Assembly: GCA_024643945.1 (NCBI GenBank)
Contig: JAHELX010000185.1
Location: forward strand, 1-9,899
Origin: Anaerolineales bacterium
GTDB lineage: Bacteria > Chloroflexota > Anaerolineae > 4572-78 > NAK82
DNA length: 9,899 nt
Direction: 5' to 3'
The notes beneath the pieces were generated by a model. That model saw only the letters and a list, made by a program, of their open reading frames with translations. It was not told where the DNA came from and ran no database searches. Below, piece by piece: positions 6,273 through 9,899 of the stretch. Both the position numbers and the translations under genes were made by a program. Positions within the stretch are counted from its first letter, which is position 1, and each line of letters opens with the position of its first letter.

Positions 6273-6641
6273 TCAAGACGCAGATTGCTGAAGCACCCAG
6301 CCGTTTCCGTCCGGATCGCTAAACGTGGCTTCCTTTGTCCAGGGTTGCTCCTCGACTTCAGAAATGTCCAGGCCGCGTTTCTTCAATTCCGCGTGAGTTT
6401 TGGCAATATCCTTTGTAGTAACAACCAGGCCTTGAATACAGCCAGGTGGCATTTGGGGAAACCATGTGGCGAGCACGATTTCAGTCTCGGTTCCCGGCAA
6501 TGCCAACCTGATCCACAAGGTATTCGGTGTTCCAAAGGGCATTTCTTGCACTACGTTGCACCCGAGCACCTTGGTGTAGAATTCCTTCGCCCTTTTCTGG
6601 TCTTGGACCGGAATCGAGATTAACGCAACTCTGTCAAACAT
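6273..6641 (-). CDS. VOC superfamily (glyoxalase-like) protein
   Basis: The 122-residue product MFDRVALISIPVQDQKRAKE has the first-module ending FYTKVLGC (21-28), an IRLALPG strand (44-50), a hydrophobic LVVTTKDIAKTHAELKKRG (72-90) and the second-module ending ATFSDPDGNGWVLQQ (105-119). F-x-D-P-D-G-N is the classic VOC signature. The metal-ligand positions of true glyoxalase I are not clear, and proteins of this length are usually labelled glyoxalase/bleomycin resistance protein without known substrate. The ATG at 6641 is chosen because AGGAGG stands 9 nt upstream; an in-frame ATG 11 codons earlier has no such site. It follows the DHFR-like gene at 6722-7294 after 80 nt and may be cotranscribed with it. 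Confidence 0.88.
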   Translation of the reverse strand: MFDRVALISIPVQDQKRAKEFYTKVLGCNVVQEMPFGTPNTLWIRLALPGTETEIVLATWFPQMPPGCIQGLVVTTKDIAKTHAELKKRGLDISEVEEQPWTKEATFSDPDGNGWVLQQSAS

Positions 6642-6721
6642 AATGTTTTGCCTCCTATCTGGCGATTTCATCACAGTAAACTTTCACCTGCTGTCGTAAT
6701 TCTCCCATCTTATTTACCATC

Positions 6722-7294
6722 TCAGTTCTGTTCTGGCTGGTAAATGAGGATGACCACACCTTCTCGACCGACTGGCTTTACTCCCATAAGTCGCAAAGCA
6801 ATCTTGTCGCTCCCTTCTTTGAAGAGACGTTCTCCCATACCCAAAACTACTGGGAATACCATAAGGCGATACTCATCGACAAGGTCATGTTCCATTAGCG
6901 TCTGCACGAGTTTGGCACTGCCGTTGACGAGGATGTCGCCGCCTTTTTCTTGTTTCAACCTGGCGATCTCCTCAGGAACGTTGTCCTTGATCAAAACCGA
7001 GTTGTTCCATTTGCGCGCCCGCAGCGTCATCGAAACAACGTACTTCTGCATAGTGTTGAACTTGTCGGCGAACTCGCCTGTCCGTGACGGCCATGCCTCG
7101 GCAAACGCTTCATATGTCACCCGTCCCAGGAGAAGAGCATCACTTGCCATCACTTCATCCAGCTTAAACTCGTCGCCTTCCGGACCACGGTTGAATTGAA
7201 AAGCCCAACCTCCGCGCTCAAATCCTTCAGCTCCGCCCGGATCTTGAAAGACGCCATCGAGTGTTACGAACTCAGATACAATTACTTTTCTCAT
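6722..7294 (-). CDS. RibD_C/DHFR-like family protein
   Basis: This 190-residue protein begins MRKVIVSEFVTLDGVFQDPG, then GFERGGWAFQFNRG (24-37), the extended aromatic loop seen also in the partial gene at 1-565. LLLGRVTYEAFAEAWPSRTG (54-73), KYVVSMTLRARKWNNSVLI (84-102), ILVNGSAKLVQTLMEHDLVD (121-140) and FPVVLGMGERLF (147-158) complete the RibD C-terminal-domain blocks. GSA at 125-127 is the NADP-loop-like element. It is a presumed cytosolic reductase of unknown substrate. The ATG is preceded by GAGGAGAAAAAC. The 222 nt upstream contain a dead alpha/beta-hydrolase piece that ends about at this gene's Shine-Dalgarno site. Confidence 0.92.
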   Translation of the reverse strand: MRKVIVSEFVTLDGVFQDPGGAEGFERGGWAFQFNRGPEGDEFKLDEVMASDALLLGRVTYEAFAEAWPSRTGEFADKFNTMQKYVVSMTLRARKWNNSVLIKDNVPEEIARLKQEKGGDILVNGSAKLVQTLMEHDLVDEYRLMVFPVVLGMGERLFKEGSDKIALRLMGVKPVGREGVVILIYQPEQN

Positions 7295-7308
7295 GTTTTT
7301 CTCCTCAT

Positions 7309-7512
7309 GGTATGCGTGACTGCCTCAAAGCTGGGCCATATTGGCGACCGGCGCATACCAGTAACGATTTCCTCAGGCATTCCTGCAGCCTTCGTCATAA
7401 ACTACTCGACGGCATCACCACCACGACCATCTGAGACGAGTTTGATAAGGTGTTCAACGTAATCCTCAGGTACTGGTGGCCGACTGTCGTCAACAACAAA
7501 CGATGGCTCGTA
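7309..7512 (-). pseudogene. Internal alpha/beta-hydrolase fragment with amber stop
   Basis: The minus strand between the VOC gene and the DHFR-like gene reads YEPSFVVDDSRPPVPEDYVE, HLIKLVSDGRGGDAVE, a TAG at 7402-7404, then FMTKAAGMPEEIVTGMRRSP and IWPSFEAVTHT: 68 codons with only that one interruption. From memory this matches the cap region of a common group of alpha/beta-fold hydrolases (…YEPPF.VDDSRPP…, …FMTKAVGMP…MR.SP.WP.LEAVAHT…). The nucleophile-elbow Ser, the N-terminal core and the C-terminal His region are all absent, so even with the stop suppressed it could not be active. The matching begins four bases after the stop codon of the VOC gene and ends at the leader of the DHFR-like gene. 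Confidence 0.8.
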
Positions 7513-7516
7513 CGGC

Positions 7517-7915
7517 TTAAGTGTTCTCATTGCTGTCTTGAATTACAGACAGGATATTGCCAGCGGGGTCCTTGAACCAAGCTATATCAGGACCCATATT
7601 TTGAGACAGGCCACGTAAGATGCCTTTTTCGTCAGTTTTCAGACCACCTTCGTAGTGCTCAAACTGCACACCTCGGTTTGTTAGTTCATCCACTGCTTGG
7701 TCGATGTTATCCACCTCGAAGTTCAAAATGGTGAACGTGGCTGGCTGGTGGTCGTCTTTTGGATACACAAACACCATACCGCCGCCAGGCAAATGTAGCC
7801 TCAGCCCTATGCCTTGATTGTCCACTTTTAGCCCCAGGGTCTGTGTATAAAATTCTTCGGCCTTCGCCAATCCGTCAACCGAAAACCCGCTAAATGCTGC
7901 TTTTGCTTTAAACAT
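7517..7915 (-). CDS. VOC superfamily protein
   Basis: The 132-residue product [20 protein letters not shown] continues [11 protein letters not shown] (21-31) and [20 protein letters not shown] (38-57). [21 protein letters not shown] (62-82) opens the second module, and the conserved ending is [16 protein letters not shown] (111-126). F-x-D-P-x-G-N and the paired module layout put it in the VOC fold; Asp116 and the preceding aromatic are standard. The substrate is unknown; relatives are labelled glyoxalase or bleomycin resistance. The ATG follows GGAG with 7 nt spacing. It starts 30 nt after the stop of the PhnB-like gene at 7946-8356, the second-tightest non-overlapping spacing in the window, so the two are probably cotranscribed. 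Its A/T-rich codon use resembles that neighbour. Confidence 0.88.
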   Translation of the reverse strand: MFKAKAAFSGFSVDGLAKAEEFYTQTLGLKVDNQGIGLRLHLPGGGMVFVYPKDDHQPATFTILNFEVDNIDQAVDELTNRGVQFEHYEGGLKTDEKGILRGLSQNMGPDIAWFKDPAGNILSVIQDSNENT

Positions 7916-7945
7916 GGTTACTCTCCATTTTAGTTGGCTTCATCA

Positions 7946-8356
7946 TTACGTTTCTACGAGATTTAGCTGCCAGGAAACGCCGAATTTATCCTGAACCCAT
8001 CCAAACTTTTGACTGAATGGATATTGGGTTAGTTCCATAAGAACAGACCCGCCTTTGGACAGTTTGTCGAAAAGCTCATCGATTTCTTCTTCCGTCTCAC
8101 ACTTCACAAAAATCGACATGGCTGGGGTAAAGGTAAAGGAATGTTCTCTGCTACTCTCCATAGCCATATATTCCTGTCCGTTGAGAGAGAACACAGCGTG
8201 CTTAACTGTCCCTTCGGGCTCCTCTTCGCCTGCGCCAGAGCGTACTATGTTGATGATTCTTGAATTCTTGAACAGGGACGTGTAAAAATTCATCGCCTCC
8301 TCGGCTTTTCCGTGTTGCTTTCCGACAAACATTAAAAAGGTAGTAGTTTTATTCAT
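7946..8356 (-). CDS. PhnB-like VOC superfamily protein
   Basis: The 136-residue product MNKTTTFLMFVGKQHGKAEE has FLMF-x-G (7-12), AMNFYTSLFKNSRI (21-34), VKHAVFSLNGQEYMAMESS (51-69) and FTFTPAMSIFVKCETEEEID (74-93). QKFGWVQDKFGVSWQLN (116-132) is the diagnostic ending of the PhnB/3-demethylubiquinone-9 3-methyltransferase-like branch. The name is historical; no methyltransferase motif is present and activity is unknown. The ATG is preceded by GGGAG with 8 nt spacing. A good promoter candidate lies at 8416-8444, so this gene and the VOC gene at 7517-7915 may form a two-gene unit. A fossil C-terminal tail of a similar protein is found at 8831-8896. Confidence 0.9.
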   Translation of the reverse strand: MNKTTTFLMFVGKQHGKAEEAMNFYTSLFKNSRIINIVRSGAGEEEPEGTVKHAVFSLNGQEYMAMESSREHSFTFTPAMSIFVKCETEEEIDELFDKLSKGGSVLMELTQYPFSQKFGWVQDKFGVSWQLNLVET

Positions 8357-8415
8357 CTTGGTTTCTCCCAGGACGTCTTTCTGACCTTCATGTCAGTTGG
8401 ATTTGACCGCTTTGT

Positions 8416-8444
8416 ACTATACAAGACGAGTCATTTATTCTCAA
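8416..8444 (-). promoter_or_regulatory. Sigma-70-type promoter candidate for the PhnB-like/VOC pair
   Basis: On the minus strand TTGAGA (8439-8444) is followed after exactly 17 nt by TATAGT (8416-8421); each hexamer differs from consensus at one position. It overlaps the last codons of the bleomycin-resistance-like gene and would place the start of transcription about 50 nt before the ATG at 8356. A short dyad TTGTA-N3-TACAA (8412-8424) covers the -10 box and could be an operator. Confidence 0.55.
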
Positions 8445-8829
8445 AGAAGGTAATGAGGTTGTTGTCTAGATCCACTACTCCAAACTCACGCGATCCCCAC
8501 CACCGGTCACGAAGCGACGTGTTCGGATGGAGGATTCCGAACGACTGGAGCGTCGCGTACAACTCGTCAACGTGCTCGACCGCCACTCGACAACTCGCCG
8601 TGCCGGCAATGAACGACTCGGCGCCAGAAACCACCGCTGGAGTGCCACCTCGTGTGCGCCAATCCTCGTCGGAGGCAGCCCAAAGATGAATCTCGACCCC
8701 GTCTTGCCGGAGGACGGCAAAGCCTGCCTCTTGATGAATCACCGTGAAGCCGAGTTTGTCACAGTAGAAGTTCACACTCCGCCCAATGTCCTTCACCGGC
8801 AGAGCGGGAATTGCATACAGCATCTTCAT
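8431..8829 (-). CDS. Bleomycin-resistance-like VOC protein
   Basis: This 132-residue protein, MKMLYAIPALPVKDIGRSVN, continues FYCDKLGFTV (21-30) and FAVLRQDGVEIHLWAASDED (37-56), with CRVAVEHVDELYATLQSFG (80-98) and RWWGSREFGVVDLDNNLITF (109-128). W-G-x-R-E-F-x-x-x-D-x-D-x-N and E-I-H-L-W are the hallmarks of the bleomycin-binding-protein-like branch of the VOC superfamily, which binds rather than modifies glycopeptide drugs when it is genuine. Resistance is not established, and most chromosomal relatives are untested. Start choice is uncertain: ATG 8829 is used because conserved sequence begins there; a TTG at 8844 or the ATG at 8823 are alternatives, and the Shine-Dalgarno site (AAAGAG) is weak. 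The start lies directly after the fossil PhnB-like tail. Confidence 0.85.
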   Translation of the reverse strand: MKMLYAIPALPVKDIGRSVNFYCDKLGFTVIHQEAGFAVLRQDGVEIHLWAASDEDWRTRGGTPAVVSGAESFIAGTASCRVAVEHVDELYATLQSFGILHPNTSLRDRWWGSREFGVVDLDNNLITFFENK

Positions 8830-8830
8830 A

Positions 8831-8896
8831 TCAGCTCTTTGCAAGGCTTAATTGCCAGGAAACACTGTATTTGTCGGCAACCCAGGCGAACTTTTC
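8831..8896 (-). pseudogene. C-terminal tail of a PhnB-like VOC gene
   Basis: Between the stop of the AHSA1 gene (8895-8897) and the ATG of the bleomycin-resistance-like gene the minus strand reads EKFAWVADKYSVSWQLSLAK, then Ser and a TGA at 8831-8833. This is the conserved ending of a PhnB-like protein: compare FGWVQDKFGVSWQLNL in the gene at 7946-8356 (11 of 16 identical). No start codon or earlier part exists, because the coding sequence enters directly from the AHSA1 stop. It is a clean remnant left by a deletion or by insertion of the AHSA1 gene. Confidence 0.78.
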
Positions 8897-9338
8897 ACTT
8901 CTGGCTCTCCAAAAGCTTCTTCAAGCCCTCAAGCATCAGTTGCCAGTTCTTTTCAGAGTGCTCGCGATCCTGTTCGGTGGCGTTGTTGTCTTGAGCGAGC
9001 GAGACATTGGTTTGCCGTCCTTGGCCGGACAGCTCAATGGTCACGCTGTGGTAATTTTCGGGCACATCTGGCTGACCGGAGAACGGACTGAAGTGGCTGT
9101 ATTGTAAAACGCGTTCCTGATCGATTTTAAGAATTGTGCCCTTGTCCTGATACGCTTTTCCCTGCCACTCTCCCTTCCAGACGATTGGACTGCCTTCTTT
9201 CCAGTCCGTAACAACGTTCGTGCCGAACATATATTGCTTGATCATGTCGGGATTAACAAGGGCCTCCCACACCTTGGCAATGGGAGTGTTGATCGTTATT
9301 GATACGTTGGCAATGAGCTCTTTATCCTTGTTTGTCAT
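8895..9338 (-). CDS. AHSA1/SRPBCC domain protein
   Basis: The 147-residue product MTNKDKELIANVSITINTPI is a START-like (SRPBCC) domain of the AHSA1 (Aha1 C-terminal-like) family. Family blocks are AKVWEALVNPDMIKQYMFGT (21-40), DWKEGSPIVWKGEWQGKAYQ (45-64), DKGTILKIDQERVLQYSHFS (65-84), ENYHSVTIELSG (94-105) and NWQLMLEGLKKLLE (131-144). These form a helix-grip fold with a deep hydrophobic pocket; bacterial members are of unknown ligand and should not be assumed to act on Hsp90. The ATG at 9338 follows AAGGAG with 6 nt spacing; the frame is open 14 codons further upstream without a better site. It is the first gene after the strongest promoter in the window (9409-9437), so it likely heads the transcription unit. 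Confidence 0.92.
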   Translation of the reverse strand: MTNKDKELIANVSITINTPIAKVWEALVNPDMIKQYMFGTNVVTDWKEGSPIVWKGEWQGKAYQDKGTILKIDQERVLQYSHFSPFSGQPDVPENYHSVTIELSGQGRQTNVSLAQDNNATEQDREHSEKNWQLMLEGLKKLLESQK

Positions 9339-9393
9339 GGACTTCTCCTTCGGTTGTAGAAGTGTGGTCTGCGCCCTCATATTGGCTCACCGC

Positions 9394-9407
9394 AGAACAC
9401 ATGTTCT
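9394..9407. promoter_or_regulatory. Operator-like dyad, GAAC-N4-GTTC form
   Basis: AGAACA-CA-TGTTCT is a 6-bp perfect dyad with a 2-base centre. It contains GAAC-ACAT-GTTC, which fits the core of the Gram-positive LexA (DinR) box, GAAC-R-N-R-Y-GTTC; the outer bases do not match the usual C and G. It lies two bases downstream of the -10 box and covers the expected transcription start, where a repressor would block initiation. Identity of the regulator is inference. Confidence 0.5.
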
Positions 9408-9408
9408 T

Positions 9409-9437
9409 ATTATACTAAATACGATCTAAGTAGTCAA
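9409..9437 (-). promoter_or_regulatory. Near-consensus sigma-70-type promoter upstream of the AHSA1 gene
   Basis: On the minus strand TTGACT (9432-9437) and TATAAT (9409-9414) are separated by exactly 17 nt: 11 of 12 consensus positions. Transcription would start near 9402, giving a leader of about 64 nt before the ATG at 9338. It is the best promoter in the window and the DNA around it is A/T-rich, unlike the coding regions on either side. Confidence 0.78.
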
Positions 9438-9494
9438 TATACATTTAAGCAGGAACTAAAACCCCTTCTCGTAATTGCATATTTCAGTCCCGCG

Positions 9495-9653
9495 CTACCC
9501 GGCTCGCGGCACGCCAGAGTGTCCAGGTTCCAGGCCAAGCGCCCCTTGCGTCACCTGGCGCCGATGGAGCTTCCAGGCCAGGTAGGCCAGCAGCAGGACG
9601 GCCATCACATTGAGAACCACTTTACCCAGCCAAATGCCCAAGTATAGGTAGGG
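9495..9653 (-). pseudogene. Frameshifted C-terminal part of the membrane-protein gene
   Basis: In a different frame from the partial gene ending at 9605, the minus strand is open from 9653 to a TAG at 9495-9497. It encodes LGKVVLNVMAVLLLAYLAWK, a membrane segment, then a basic HRRQ stop-transfer and a 15-20-residue soluble tail. It overlaps the end of the upstream frame, so a frameshift, perhaps with an internal deletion, has probably separated a final membrane helix from the body of the protein. It has no start codon or Shine-Dalgarno site of its own in a likely position. Confidence 0.5.
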
Positions 9654-9899
9654 TCAGGAGCTCCCCCAAAGAGAAGTTGTTGGTAAGGCGGCGATACTGA
9701 GGTTTGCAGGATCACACACTCCTCGGCAATGGCGAAAGCCATCCCCAGGAGCAGGATGGCGCCCCAGCCCCGGCGGCGACGGTGCACCAGGGTACGGATG
9801 ATGAGCGCCGCCCCGCCATAGATGCAGATTTGTGGTATCAAAAGGAACAGCAGCGTGACGCGGGTAGCGCCGAACAGGACCTCAATGATGACTGGCGAG
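9605..9899 (-). CDS. Integral membrane protein, 5' end outside window, probably truncated
   Basis: The frame is open from the window edge to a TGA at 9605-9607, 97 residues. It contains two hydrophobic stretches, about VTLLFLLIPQICIYGGAALI (13-32) and GAILLLGMAFAIAEECVILQ (46-65), separated by a strongly basic loop (VHRRRRG) that predicts a cytosolic side. A-I-A-E-E in a membrane helix recalls CPBP/Abi-type or related polytopic proteins, but I do not recognise the family and one glutamate pair is not enough to call protease. The part after residue 70 (YTWAFGWVKWF) looks like the start of another membrane helix that ends abruptly, and sequence for a terminal helix is found in another frame just downstream, so the gene is probably broken. 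Its relation to the AHSA1 gene is only positional. Confidence 0.6.
   Translation of the reverse strand, partial: SPVIIEVLFGATRVTLLFLLIPQICIYGGAALIIRTLVHRRRRGWGAILLLGMAFAIAEECVILQTSVSPPYQQLLFGGAPDPTYTWAFGWVKWFSM

Noticed and set aside
6656..6721. A 21-codon minus-strand mini-ORF between the DHFR-like and VOC genes (starting M-V-N-K-M)
   Set aside because: It is short, has no good Shine-Dalgarno site, overlaps the stop of the preceding gene and resembles nothing I know.
1..9899. Integron cassette array with attC sites
   Set aside because: The co-oriented small genes suggested it, but I found no paired RYYYAAC/GTTRRRY ends in the gaps and no integrase; gaps are too variable.
1..9899. CRISPR array or tRNA gene
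   Set aside because: No regularly spaced direct repeats and no cloverleaf-like stretch with a T-loop GTTCRANNC were found in the intergenic DNA.

Overview
All recognisable coding content lies on the minus strand, so genes read from high to low coordinates. The base composition is moderately GC-rich but patchy. Nothing (no rRNA, no housekeeping gene) fixes the taxon. The mixture of RibD_C-type dihydrofolate-reductase-like proteins, VOC/glyoxalase-fold proteins, a YCII protein, an AHSA1/SRPBCC protein, a BNR-repeat protein and a MoaD/ThiS-like protein is typical of accessory regions in large-genome environmental bacteria. Chloroflexota is my best guess, at low confidence.

Layout from transcriptional upstream to downstream. 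9899-9495: the end of a membrane-protein gene that looks truncated and frameshifted. 9438-9339: a leader with a near-consensus sigma-70-type promoter and an overlapping dyad of the form GAAC-N4-GTTC. 9338-7517: AHSA1/SRPBCC gene, bleomycin-resistance-like VOC gene, PhnB-like VOC gene, VOC gene. 7294-5656: DHFR-like gene, VOC gene, PhnB-like VOC gene. 5655-5036: no intact gene, but decayed pieces of a DHFR-like gene and a DUF3224-like gene. 5035-2548: YCII gene, then a tight group of BNR-repeat gene, MoaD-like gene and DHFR-like gene. 2461-1: three DHFR-like genes and one VOC gene, the last cut by the window edge.

Intact genes: five RibD_C DHFR-like (one partial), six VOC-superfamily, and one each of YCII, AHSA1, BNR-repeat and MoaD/ThiS-like. 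Between them are at least four gene fossils: a frameshifted DHFR copy, a DUF3224-like N-terminal part with an in-frame stop, an internal alpha/beta-hydrolase piece with an amber stop, and a 21-residue C-terminal tail of a PhnB-like protein. The fossils belong to the same kinds of small cytosolic proteins as the survivors, so the locus looks like an accretion site where such genes are gained, duplicated and lost. No transposase, integrase, attC site, CRISPR array, tRNA or rRNA was seen.

Function is mostly family-level. None of these enzymes has a substrate that can be read from the sequence. The only clearly coupled set is BNR-repeat protein / MoaD-like protein / DHFR-like protein (4-nt overlap, then a 13-nt gap). 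The rest have gaps of 30-620 nt and individual Shine-Dalgarno sites, with two credible internal or upstream promoters.
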